A DNA stretch of 64,000 nt from Pseudomonas quercus. Its GTDB lineage: Bacteria > Pseudomonadota > Gammaproteobacteria > Pseudomonadales > Pseudomonadaceae. Where the stretch lies: contig NZ_JAAVJI010000007.1 of NCBI RefSeq assembly GCF_012033695.1, positions 62,001 to 126,000 on the forward strand, in the 5' to 3' direction. Positions 45,985 to 54,261 of this stretch are shown one piece after another. Below the pieces are notes generated by a model. It saw only the letters and a list, made by a program, of their open reading frames with translations, was not told the DNA's origin and did no database searches. Position 1 is the stretch's first letter. The number at the start of each line of letters is the position of its first letter. Made by a program: the position numbers and the translations under genes.

Positions 45985-47780
45985 CGGAGGTGGCCTACGC
46001 ACAAGCAATGGACGAGCGCAGCGGGCGACGCCGTTGGCGGGTACGCCCATGGATGCTGGTACTGCCAGCTATTCTGTTCTTGCTGGCGCTGATGGTCTTC
46101 CCCGTGACAGACCTGTTGAGCCTGAGCTTCACGCGCAAGGGCAGCTTCTCCCTTTACCACTACCAACGCATTCTGGACCGGGACATCTACTGGCGCGTAC
46201 TGGGCATAACCTTGCAGTTCGCAGCCTGGACCACCGTGCTGGCGGTGCTGTTCAGCTATCCGCTGGCCTACCTCACCAGTATCAGCCGTGCCAACACCCG
46301 CACACGTTTGATGTTCTGGCTGCTGCTGCCATTCTGGACAAGCTTTCTGGTCAGAACCTTTGCCTGGATCGCGCTGCTGGGCAGAAACGGCCTCTTCAAC
46401 CAATGGTTCCAGGCCATGGGCCTAAGCGAGGCGCCGGCTGAACTGCTGTACAACTTCACCTCGGTGATGATCGGCATGCTGCACGCCATGATGCCTTTGT
46501 GCGTGATCACGTTGCTGTCTGTGCTGGACAATATCGATGGCAACCTCAGCCGAGCCGCCATGACACTGGGAGCCAAGCCTGGCAGCACTTTCTGGCGTAT
46601 CTATTTCCCGCTGTCCCTGCCCGGCGTAGCCGCTGGGGGCCTGTTGGTATTCATTTCTTCCTTGGGCTTTTTCATCACGCCAGCCCTGTTGGGTAGCCCA
46701 CAAACGATCATGCTGCCCCAGCTGATCATTCAGCAGGTGCAAGAGCTGTTGAACTGGCCTTTCGCCGGCGCCCTGGCCGTATTGCTATTCATAGCGGTCA
46801 TGGTTGTCTTTGTGCTCTACGACCGCGTATTTGGCCTGTCGACGCTGGCGGGCGGCGAAGCACGGCAACGGCCGGGCAAACGGGGCGTGCTGGCACGGCT
46901 AGGCAACCTGCTGCTGGCTGGCCTAGGTCGCGTATCAGACGGGCTGGTGACCTGCATGCGTCCGCTGGCAGGAAAGGGGTTGGAAAAACGACGGCGCCCT
47001 GTGGGCCGAATCATCCTGTGGGCCATTTCGCTGATGATTCTGACGTTCCTAGTGGCGCCCGCCTTTGTGATGGTGCCGCTCTCGTTCACCCAAGGCACGG
47101 TATTGGACTGGCCCCCCCAGGGCTTCAGCTGGCAGTGGTACCAGCAGTACCTCCATTCGCCGCAATGGCTCTCAGCCACGTGGCGTTCCATCAAGGTGGC
47201 CACGCTCACGGCGGCCCTCTCCATGGTATTGGGGACCTTGGCAGCCTTCGGGCTACAGCGGGGGCTCAAGCGAGGCAATGCTTGGGTACTGGCGTTCCTC
47301 CTGTCTCCCTTGATCGTGCCAAGGATCATTGTGTCGGTCGCACTCTTCTACCTGTTTTCACGCCTGTCATTGACCGGCTCAACCCTTGGCCTGGTGTTGG
47401 GCCATACCATCCTGGCGATTCCCTACGTAGTAGTAAGCGTGATGGCGGTATTGAAAAACTACGACCACCGCTATGACCAGGCAGCCTGGAACCTGGGGGC
47501 CAGCCGGCTGAAAACCTTGCGTTACGTGACCCTGCCCTTGCTGCGAGGTGGGCTGGTCGCCGCCTTCCTGTTTGCCTTCGTCACCTCCTTCGACGAGCTG
47601 ACACTGTCGCTCTTCATCAGTGGCGGCATGCAATCCACGCTACCCAAGCAAATGTGGGACAGCGCCATCCTTCAAGTGAACCCTCTGCTGGCGGCCGTCT
47701 CGACGCTGCTGTTACTGCTGATCGCCTGCATTTTGTGGGTGGCGGGAAAACTTGCCAACCGTGATCAGGCCAAGCGCTGA
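45981..47780 (+). CDS. Fused double ABC permease (PotB-PotC-like in one chain)
   Basis: A 599-residue protein containing two complete permease domains. The first (about 20-295) has helices from PWMLVLPAILFLLALMVF and an EAA-like loop in SRAAMTLGAKPGSTFWRIYFPLSLPGV. A basic linker (QRPGKRGVLARL) of about 60 residues follows. The second (about 340-595) starts IILWAISLMILTFLVAPAFVM and has the loop QAAWNLGASRLKTLRYVTLPLLRGGL. Polyamine-type importers usually use two separate permeases, so the fusion supplies the full membrane part. It overlaps the ATPase gene by 4 bp. Confidence 0.9.
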   Translation: MTEVAYAQAMDERSGRRRWRVRPWMLVLPAILFLLALMVFPVTDLLSLSFTRKGSFSLYHYQRILDRDIYWRVLGITLQFAAWTTVLAVLFSYPLAYLTSISRANTRTRLMFWLLLPFWTSFLVRTFAWIALLGRNGLFNQWFQAMGLSEAPAELLYNFTSVMIGMLHAMMPLCVITLLSVLDNIDGNLSRAAMTLGAKPGSTFWRIYFPLSLPGVAAGGLLVFISSLGFFITPALLGSPQTIMLPQLIIQQVQELLNWPFAGALAVLLFIAVMVVFVLYDRVFGLSTLAGGEARQRPGKRGVLARLGNLLLAGLGRVSDGLVTCMRPLAGKGLEKRRRPVGRIILWAISLMILTFLVAPAFVMVPLSFTQGTVLDWPPQGFSWQWYQQYLHSPQWLSATWRSIKVATLTAALSMVLGTLAAFGLQRGLKRGNAWVLAFLLSPLIVPRIIVSVALFYLFSRLSLTGSTLGLVLGHTILAIPYVVVSVMAVLKNYDHRYDQAAWNLGASRLKTLRYVTLPLLRGGLVAAFLFAFVTSFDELTLSLFISGGMQSTLPKQMWDSAILQVNPLLAAVSTLLLLLIACILWVAGKLANRDQAKR

Positions 47781-47805
47781 TTGACCATCCTTAAAGGACC
47801 TACCC

Positions 47806-48726
47806 ATGAACGTGCCTACACTTGCCGGTATTCTGCCGCCCTTTCCTACCCCCATCAAAACGGATGGCAGTGTTGACGAAGCCGCTTTGAAAAAGCTGGT
47901 AGAACACCTGATTCAAGCCGGGTGCAGCGGCCTGGTGCCCATTGGCGGCACGGGTGAGTACACAGCGCTCTCCCCTGCCGATCGCGAGCATGTTGTGGCT
48001 ATTACGGTGGAGGTGTCAGCGGGGCGTGTACCCGTAGTAGCCGGCATGGTATCGCCAGGCTTTGCCGAATCGGTGCAAGCGGGGAAGGCATTCAAGGCCC
48101 ATGGTGCGGACGCATTGCTGACGATTACGCCGTTCTATGTCACCCCTTCGCAACAGGGCATCCGCGAGTATTTTCGTGCCTACCGTGAGGCAGTGGATTT
48201 GCCCATTGTGTTCTACGACATTCCTTACCGCACGCGGATCGTCACCGAAGCCGCCACTATTGCCGAAATGGAACAGGACGGCTCCATCTTTGGCATGAAA
48301 GCCTGTAATACCGACATGGCCCACTTCAATGAGATTGCGGCCTCCACCAGCCCAGGCTTTCAGCTGCTGGCCGGGGAGGACATGCTGTTCCCGGCGCAGA
48401 TGGCGTTGGGTGCGCGGGGCGGCATTCTGGCGTCGGCCCCACTGATCCCCGAGTACTGGGTAACGCTGTACCAGGCCTTGAAAGACGGCCATATCCAGGC
48501 AGCCATCGACGCCCAGCGGGAACTGCTACCGCTGCTCAAGGCGTTGTTCGCCGAGGCCAACCCTGGCCCTTTGAAGGCTGCCATGAAGTGGATGGGCCAT
48601 GACTGTGGAGAGGTGCTTGCACCCTTACAGCCCCCCTCACCCACCACCCTCGAACGCTTGTCCAGCGCATTGGTAGTCTTGGAACGTAAAGGCCTTATTC
48701 CTTCAGGTTCTGTATTGGCTCATTAA
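47806..48726 (+). CDS. DapA-family aldolase/lyase (dihydrodipicolinate synthase-like)
   Basis: A 306-residue TIM-barrel protein of the DapA/N-acetylneuraminate-lyase superfamily, starting MNVPTLAGILPPFPTPIKTDG. The Schiff-base Lys165 is in IFGMKACNTD and the proton-relay Tyr in VFYDIPYRT; GTGEYTALS is the substrate carboxylate-binding loop (family GTTGE). Its sequence and location point to a catabolic aldolase acting on a 2-oxo acid rather than lysine synthesis. It ends the ABC-transporter operon 25 bp after the permease. The substrate is unknown. Confidence 0.88.
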   Translation: MNVPTLAGILPPFPTPIKTDGSVDEAALKKLVEHLIQAGCSGLVPIGGTGEYTALSPADREHVVAITVEVSAGRVPVVAGMVSPGFAESVQAGKAFKAHGADALLTITPFYVTPSQQGIREYFRAYREAVDLPIVFYDIPYRTRIVTEAATIAEMEQDGSIFGMKACNTDMAHFNEIAASTSPGFQLLAGEDMLFPAQMALGARGGILASAPLIPEYWVTLYQALKDGHIQAAIDAQRELLPLLKALFAEANPGPLKAAMKWMGHDCGEVLAPLQPPSPTTLERLSSALVVLERKGLIPSGSVLAH

Positions 48727-48742
48727 CGCAAAGCCGTGCCTC

Positions 48743-49930
48743 TTACTGTCCGCCTTTCATACGCCGTGCGATCAGGTACAGGCCAAGGCCCGCCAGGGCA
48801 GTGGCCGCACCGATGTAACCGGTGCTGGTCCAGCCCAGCCCGGCGGTGATAGCCATGCCGCCAAACCAGGGGCCCAGTGCGTTGGCCAGGTTAAAGGCGG
48901 CATGGTTGGAGGCGGCCGCCAGGCTAGGGGCTTCATGGGCAATATCCATCAGGCGGATTTGCAAGGGCGCGGCCAGGGCAACCATGGTACCCACCAGGCC
49001 AATGCCCAGCATCACACCCCACAGCGAACCTGCCGCGAAGGGGAACAACAACAGTACGGCGATGGACCACACCAGCAGCAGCCCTACGGCCCGGAATTGC
49101 AAACGATCAAACAGCTTGCCGCCGGCGATATTGCCAATGATGCCGCCTACGCCGAAGGCGGCCAGGCCAAACGGAATCATCTCAGGCGTGGCATGGCTCA
49201 CATTGAGCATGATGGGCGCCAGGTAGCTGAATACGCAGAACATGCCGGCAAACCCAATGGCTGCGATGGCAAGCGCCATCCAGATCTGCGGCTTGGTAAA
49301 GGCGCGCATTTCCTTCATGGGGTGGCTACGGGGCTCATCGTGGGGCTGGGGTACAAAGCGCCACACCAAAACGATGGTGCACAGGGCAATCACGCCCACC
49401 AACGCAAACGCCGACCGCCAGCCCAAATACTGGCCCAAAAAGGTAGCGATAGGGTTACCCAACAACATAGCCAGGGTAAGCCCCATCATCACCCGCGCCA
49501 CAGCACCAGCCCTTTGGTTGGCCGGCACCATGCTGGACGCCACCACGGCTGCGATACCGAAATAGGCCCCGTGAGGCAAACCGCTAAGAAAACGAAACAC
49601 CACCAGGCTGCCGAACGAGGGTGTAAACGCTGTGGCCAGGTTACCCAAGGCATACAGCACCATCAGCAGCATCAGCATGTGCTTGCGCAGCAGCTTGGCG
49701 CCCACAATCGTCAATAACGGTGCCCCCACCATCACACCCAGCGCGTAGGCGCTGATGGCGTGCCCTACCTGGGGTTCGCTCAGGTGCAGGTTGCTGGCGA
49801 TGTCCGGCATCAGCCCCATGATCGCGAACTCGCCCGTACCAATGGCAAAGCTGCCAACGGCCATGGCGGCTTCCATCTTGGCGGCAGAATGCGCGGCCAA
49901 GGCAGCGCGGGAGGTGTGCGGGGTAGACAT
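48743..49930 (-). CDS. MFS exporter, DHA1 family (AraJ/YdhP-like)
   Basis: A 395-residue twelve-helix transporter. Helix 1 carries AVGSFAIGTGEFAIMGLMPDIA, typical of the YdhP/AraJ/NepI-type drug:H+ antiporter group, followed by LLTIVGAKLLRKHMLMLLMVLY and the helix-5 motif FLGQYLGWRSAFA. Members export sugars, purine nucleosides or drugs; no substrate is evident. It converges on the DapA-like gene with a 16-bp gap and diverges from the PH-domain gene. Confidence 0.88.
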   Translation of the reverse strand: MSTPHTSRAALAAHSAAKMEAAMAVGSFAIGTGEFAIMGLMPDIASNLHLSEPQVGHAISAYALGVMVGAPLLTIVGAKLLRKHMLMLLMVLYALGNLATAFTPSFGSLVVFRFLSGLPHGAYFGIAAVVASSMVPANQRAGAVARVMMGLTLAMLLGNPIATFLGQYLGWRSAFALVGVIALCTIVLVWRFVPQPHDEPRSHPMKEMRAFTKPQIWMALAIAAIGFAGMFCVFSYLAPIMLNVSHATPEMIPFGLAAFGVGGIIGNIAGGKLFDRLQFRAVGLLLVWSIAVLLLFPFAAGSLWGVMLGIGLVGTMVALAAPLQIRLMDIAHEAPSLAAASNHAAFNLANALGPWFGGMAITAGLGWTSTGYIGAATALAGLGLYLIARRMKGGQ

Positions 49931-50101
49931 GGGCAGGTCCGTTTATTGGCAGGTGGAAATAAATTGCTACGTTTATAGGGAACCTGTCTAGAGCAGGGTT
50001 TTGGCGCAGAGTTCAGGTGGGGTGTGCGTTGCTCCCCTTGAGGCAAGCCTGGCAGGTGCGGGACACTCCCGCCTTGCCCACCCTCGCACAGGACCGCCCC
50101 G

Positions 50102-50473
50102 ATGATCGACTTCAACAACAAAGGCTTTTTCAAGCTCAAGCAAAACAGCGAATACGCCGAGCGCGTAACGGCCTTGCTGGTTGAAGGCGAAGAGGTAGTG
50201 GATGCGTACAAGTCCATGCGCGACGGCGTCGTGTTCACCACCAAACGCATCATCGCTGTGAACGTACAAGGCCTTACCGGCAGCAAGAAGGACTTCACCT
50301 CCCTCCCCTACAAGAACATCGTGGCCTATTCGGTGGAAACGTCCGGGACGTTCGATCTGGATTCAGAGTTGGAGGTGTATTTCTCAGCGCTGGGTAAAGT
50401 GAGGTTCGAGTTCACGGGCAAAACGTCCATCGTAGAGATAGCGAGGTTGATTTCGGAGCATGTGTTGGGGTGA
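50102..50473 (+). CDS. Bacterial PH-domain protein
   Basis: A 123-residue soluble protein consisting of a single bacterial PH domain: MIDFNNKGFFKLKQ, MRDGVVFTTKRIIAVNVQG, SLPYKNIVAYSVETSGTFDLDSELEVYF (in parts) and a C-terminal helix EIARLISEHVLG, the capping helix of PH folds. Similar to the YvbH/DUF1696 group. The function is unknown. It has its own region upstream, divergent from the MFS gene. Confidence 0.82.
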   Translation: MIDFNNKGFFKLKQNSEYAERVTALLVEGEEVVDAYKSMRDGVVFTTKRIIAVNVQGLTGSKKDFTSLPYKNIVAYSVETSGTFDLDSELEVYFSALGKVRFEFTGKTSIVEIARLISEHVLG

Positions 50474-50787
50474 GTTAATTAGTTGAGTTTTACCACTGTT
50501 GTCGGTGCTAACAGGCCAGGTGTATAAAAACTAGCCGCCTTGTTCGAGAGCTTGGTGAATAGGCGCGCTTACTAAGTTAGGCGATTTTCTATTGTCTGGT
50601 ATATTTTCTGACAATTAAAAACAGGATTTCCATTTTTCCATTTGCAATTCGTTACGCACGCTCTAAAAGGGTCAATTTATAGCTAGACTGTAACATGAGG
50701 TTACATAGTATTGCACTAAGGTTGCAATACGATCCAATTTTGGTTTAACGTCCACGCCTCGCTATTTTTCAAGCAAGGAGCAGGTTT
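50474..50787. other. Gene-free region containing the hcp promoter
   Basis: This 314-bp AT-rich gap holds no open frame of note. Its last 100 bp carry two adjacent inverted repeats described separately, and it probably contains the promoter of the hcp operon. Nothing else is recognised. Confidence 0.7.
50689..50730 (+). promoter_or_regulatory. Paired inverted repeats and sigma-54-like element upstream of hcp
   Basis: Repeat one is TGTAAC-ATGAG-GTTACA (50689-50705). Repeat two is GTATTGCA-CTAAGGT-TGCAATAC (50708-50730). Inside the second, TTGCAC-N5-TTGCA (50711-50726) matches the sigma-54 pattern TGGCAC-N5-TTGCA except for the second base. The hcp start lies about 60 bp downstream. The symmetry is seen directly; promoter function is inferred. 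Confidence 0.5.
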
Positions 50788-51282
50788 ATGGCATTTGATG
50801 CTTTCATGAAGGTTGAAGGGGTTCAGGGCGAATCGTTGGATGCAGGGCACGAAGGTTGGATAGAGCTACTTTCGTACCACTACGATGCCGCGCAATCCAT
50901 TAGTCAAACAGCCAGCTCAAGCGGAGGTGCTACCGCTGGCGGTGTGTCGTTAGGGGATTTCCAGATAAGCAAATACGTAGACTGCGCTACCCCAAAGCTG
51001 TTCGAACTTTGCTGCCGCGGTACACATATCCCTACCGTCACCATTCGTATCCACCGTGCAGGCTCTGAGAAACTCAAGTACCTCGACATCGTAATGGAAG
51101 AGGCACTGATCGCCTTGGTAAGCGGCCAAGGTGCGGAACACTCCGGCTTTCCTGTAGAGGTTGTGACCTTGAACTACGGTCGCATCAGATTCGAATATTC
51201 ACAGCAGCGGCGTGCTGACGGAGCCAGTGCCGGCATTGTTACAGGCGGCTGGGACAGAACGGCTAACAAACCGTTTGCGTAA
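50788..51282 (+). CDS. hcp: Type VI secretion tube protein Hcp
   Basis: A 164-residue Hcp-family protein. It starts MAFDAFMKVEGVQGESLD, has the family segment HEGWIELLSYHYDAAQSI and ends with VTLNYGRIRFEYSQQ followed by VTGGWDRTANKP. Hcp forms hexameric rings of the T6SS tube and carries small effectors in its lumen. No other T6SS structural gene is in the window, so this is an orphan hcp served by a system elsewhere. GCAAGGAGC lies before the ATG. The toxin gene starts 11 bp downstream. Confidence 0.93.
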   Translation: MAFDAFMKVEGVQGESLDAGHEGWIELLSYHYDAAQSISQTASSSGGATAGGVSLGDFQISKYVDCATPKLFELCCRGTHIPTVTIRIHRAGSEKLKYLDIVMEEALIALVSGQGAEHSGFPVEVVTLNYGRIRFEYSQQRRADGASAGIVTGGWDRTANKPFA

Positions 51283-51293
51283 GGAAACACACC

Positions 51294-52139
51294 ATGTCTG
51301 ACGATGGAAGCTTTCGCGTCATCCTCAATTTCGCCCAGATGGCCGCAATACTTACTCACGAATCCCTTACACCTGCCGAAATCATGTCCAACCGTATATT
51401 CGGTAGCCTTCGGTTGGTAGGCGGAATTATCGAGCTGGCAGGTTCGGGCGTATTGTGCGCGGTACCTGAACCAACGATGATTTCAAAACTTGGCTGCGTG
51501 GCAATGGGGGTTCATGCATCCGACCAGCTTTCGGCGGCCTCTACACAGCTTTTCACAGGCAAGCAAACGGACTCCTACGCATTCAAAGCAGGGGCAACAG
51601 CGGCCAAGGTTTTAGGGGCGTCTCGGATGACAGGTCAGGTGATCGGTTTGGCTACGGAATTCGCTGTGCCGCTGACTACGGCCTCGCTTTACAACGCGTT
51701 TCGGGTTTCTTCGGTGCGGGCGGGTAGGATAGCCATATCTGTCAGCGAGCGCCCTCTACACGCCGCAAGAAATAGTGTTGGTGGCCATACCCTGCGAGAT
51801 CATTTTCAAAAGGACGTTTCGCAACTGCAGAAGCGATTACGCAAGGTCAGAAATGCAAAAGCAATGACTACCTTCGATAGTATAGAATTAGCTGAATGGG
51901 CGGTAAGCCAAACCTTAAAATTCAATAGCTCCAAAATCATGATGTATTCCAAGATAAAATTTTTACGAACGAGAAATAGATTAACACTAGTGCATGACTT
52001 GGATACCGTAATTGGATGGGGGATTTTGCGATCCGCACCAGATAATCCAGTAAAAATGACGAAGGTCAGAATCATCATTGACTTTACCGAATTCAACCAC
52101 ATGCCTGCTTATATCGTCACGGCCTTTCCCATTCCTTGA
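51294..52139 (+). CDS. Putative T6SS effector with C-terminal RNase A-like toxin domain
   Basis: A 281-residue protein. Residues 1-140 contain small hydrophobic stretches (LVGGIIELAGSGVLCAVPEP, SRMTGQVIGLATEFAVPLT) that may be a loading or translocation part. From Ser161 to the end it matches the CdiA-CT RNase A-like toxin domain by its blocks: GGHTLRDHFQKDVSQLQKRL (163-182), TTFDSIELAEWAVSQTL, and the ending MPAYIVTAFPIP (270-281). His165 and/or His170 and Thr276 fall at expected catalytic positions; the last motif is T-A-F where a Tyr is usual. It sits 11 bp after hcp and 9 bp before a putative immunity gene, so this is probably an Hcp-delivered RNase effector. Confidence 0.8.
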   Translation: MSDDGSFRVILNFAQMAAILTHESLTPAEIMSNRIFGSLRLVGGIIELAGSGVLCAVPEPTMISKLGCVAMGVHASDQLSAASTQLFTGKQTDSYAFKAGATAAKVLGASRMTGQVIGLATEFAVPLTTASLYNAFRVSSVRAGRIAISVSERPLHAARNSVGGHTLRDHFQKDVSQLQKRLRKVRNAKAMTTFDSIELAEWAVSQTLKFNSSKIMMYSKIKFLRTRNRLTLVHDLDTVIGWGILRSAPDNPVKMTKVRIIIDFTEFNHMPAYIVTAFPIP

Positions 52140-52148
52140 GGTTATAAA

Positions 52149-52520
52149 ATGCGTGGGTATATGGAATTAATTGATTTTATGCGGGACTTGGGCGATGGGA
52201 TTCTTGATCACTTGCCTGAAGAGCAGAGATTGGAAATCCTAACAACTGAGGAAATACTTGAGCGCTGGATGAAGAAAAAATCATATCTGCAGGCACTTTC
52301 GCTGAAAAAAGACATTATCAGCTATGCCCAGCTTTACGAATCTGGCAATTACTCTGTAGATGAGATCTTTGCGGACTTCGACTTATGCTTCATCCCTGAG
52401 CGATTCGGGGTTGAAGAACATATTTTTCTCACTGGCATACTCGGCTTAATTGAAACTCACATTAAAAAAAAGAAAAAGTCTTTTCTCTTAAAATATATTG
52501 GCTGGCTAGGCTACAAATAA
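52149..52520 (+). CDS. Putative immunity protein 1 (cognate to the RNase A-like effector)
   Basis: A 123-residue acidic/basic soluble protein, start MRGYMELIDFMRDLGDG with GAGGT before the ATG; an internal ATG four codons later is possible. It is 9 bp downstream of the toxin gene, the usual place for a cognate immunity gene. About 60% of its residues are identical to the protein encoded at 53259-53630, without gaps. No known family is claimed; CdiI-type immunity proteins are the nearest guess. AT-rich, like the rest of the island. Confidence 0.75.
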   Translation: MRGYMELIDFMRDLGDGILDHLPEEQRLEILTTEEILERWMKKKSYLQALSLKKDIISYAQLYESGNYSVDEIFADFDLCFIPERFGVEEHIFLTGILGLIETHIKKKKKSFLLKYIGWLGYK

Positions 52521-52767
52521 GTTCTGGCGCAGGTCAGCCAGCGAGCAAGACCTTATCGTAAGAAAATGGATTAGGCGCCAATTTATAGAAAGGGCGACAG
52601 CAAAAATTAAGTGCAGCACCTCGTTTTCAGGTACGGTGTCGGCATGTTTTATCAAACATTCAGAACTTAACAACCTCACACTACTAACCGCGTGCAAAAC
52701 GATGACCTGTACAATCACATGCTTTATTATTTAGTAACACCTTCCCCTTCAGCGTAGAGCAATAATT

Positions 52768-53142
52768 ATGAAATACGGACTTATAAATGACTTCATTTAC
52801 GATGTCGGCGATGCCGTAGGGGAGTTCCTACCTGAAGAGGAAAAAATAGATCTCACACCTATCAACTTAGAAGACATAGTCAAAAAATATATAGACGAGC
52901 GTAACTTACTAAATGTTTTTTTCTTAAAACGACAGATAAAAATCTATATAAAAAGCCATATGACACCCGACGGCCTGGAATATGCCTACCCCCCTTTCGG
53001 GCAGGACACATCTTTTGTTGAAGACTATTTTGAGGGAGCCCTTCATACCTTTTTTATCCGTGTCATAAGTCTGCTTGATCTGGAATCCAAGAATCGCTTA
53101 CGTAGCTTTCTATCAAATGCAGTAAAAAAAGTTAATAATTAA
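52768..53142 (+). CDS. Putative immunity protein 2 (divergent paralogue)
   Basis: A 124-residue protein starting MKYGLINDFIYDVGDAVGEFLPEEEKIDL. It shares length, the N-terminal pattern (I-D-F..D.GD....LPEE) and predicted helix order with immunity proteins 1 and 3 but is much more diverged, so it may protect against another toxin variant. It is separated from gene 1 by 247 bp with no recognised gene. Strongly AT-rich. Confidence 0.68.
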   Translation: MKYGLINDFIYDVGDAVGEFLPEEEKIDLTPINLEDIVKKYIDERNLLNVFFLKRQIKIYIKSHMTPDGLEYAYPPFGQDTSFVEDYFEGALHTFFIRVISLLDLESKNRLRSFLSNAVKKVNN

Positions 53143-53258
53143 GAAACTGGAAAAAAGTAAAATTTCGCAAAATTATTCATCCAAAAAAATCAATTTTATA
53201 TTTTTAGACCATACATCGCGCATGCCACCCTAATTATCCAAAACTTCGAATTCTAATC

Positions 53259-53630
53259 ATGCGTGGATATATGGAGCTGATAGACTTCATGAAACATTTA
53301 GCTGATGGCATACTTGACTATCTTCCAGATGACCAGAGAGTTGGCCAACTCCCGATCGGAACGATAATCGAAAAATGGATGGCAGAGAAATCTTATCTTT
53401 CTGCCCTTTCATTGAGAAAAGACGTAGCTTCTTACATAAGCTTACAGAAGTCCGGAAACTTTTCAGTCGATAAGATACTATTCTGGTATGACCTTTGCTT
53501 TATCCATGAAAGATTTGACGTTGATGAACATATCTTTTTCACCGCCATCTTTGGCTTGATTGACTATCATGTCGATAGAAAGAGAATATCTCTTCTCGCC
53601 AAATACTTTGGCTGGTTAGGCTATCGATAA
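53259..53630 (+). CDS. Putative immunity protein 3 (close paralogue of 1)
   Basis: A 123-residue protein, MRGYMELIDFMKHLADGILDYL..., aligning end to end without gaps with immunity protein 1 and sharing the C-terminus GWLGY. Most differences are conservative, but the central stretch (residues 28-36) and FWYDLCFIHERFDVDE differ, as expected if partner specificity changed. It has no adjacent toxin of its own, so it is an orphan immunity gene. Confidence 0.72.
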   Translation: MRGYMELIDFMKHLADGILDYLPDDQRVGQLPIGTIIEKWMAEKSYLSALSLRKDVASYISLQKSGNFSVDKILFWYDLCFIHERFDVDEHIFFTAIFGLIDYHVDRKRISLLAKYFGWLGYR

Positions 53631-53754
53631 AAATGGGCTGAATCGAGCGGCCTAATAAATATGAAAACACAATGACAGGATTCGCGCACGTGGAAACACG
53701 TCAGCACCTGCATTGGTCCTAGACAGAGCTGCCGACGCCATCACAGTAGAAGGA

Positions 53755-53993
53755 ATGCAAAATAGTGGAAAACCACAAAACAAGGCGGATTTTTTTCACC
53801 CGCAAGTGTTTATTTTTTTGCGATTGCATGTGCTGCTTTTCATTCAGTCTGGATACTGCTTGTCGTTGATTATTTATTTGATCTTAGCATTTTCATGGCC
53901 AAGCTTATTTTGGCAGCATGCTTTATCATAATCTCATTCTTTTGCATTAGATTATTCCATCGAAAAGTAAACAGGGGTGGCAGTGACAACTGA
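53755..53993 (+). pseudogene. Small two-helix membrane protein broken by a one-base frameshift in a T run
   Basis: From ATG 53755 (MQNSGKPQNKADFF) the frame meets seven T at 53790-53796. Adding one T would join it to the frame reading SPASVYFFAIACAAFHSVWILLVV and later MAKLILAACFIIISFFCIRLFHRK, ending at TGA 53991-53993. The joined product would be about 79 residues with two membrane helices and a basic tail. Without the extra base both frames give poor proteins. It could be a pseudogene, a phase-variable gene or a sequencing error. It directly follows the immunity array. Confidence 0.5.
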
Positions 53994-54261
53994 GTGCAAT
54001 ACCGAACTTTCAGCCTAATACTGGATTCATGAACGCTGCAGGGTCTGCGTCATTGCCATGTTGAACCGCACGCTACTGACCCCGTGCATAGCGTGATGCA
54101 CTTGGCCAGGCACGTTTCGGACATCTTTCAACACCTATCCATGATGCAGGTTCTTGCGCATTAGCAAAATGCGAACACGCTTACCACTTTGGTAGGCGGG
54201 CAGTGCTTCGCCTGAATGCCTTCCATCTTCTGCCCCCTCTGTCACCCTGTACTTGCCATAA
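53994..54261. other. Gene-free region between the effector island and the ars operon
   Basis: No credible coding frame on either strand. A stretch at about 54068-54094 (CTACTGACCCCGTGCA...) resembles one at 52679-52705 in the gap between immunity genes 1 and 2. GC content rises here toward the ars operon. No insertion sequence or att site is recognised. Confidence 0.55.
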
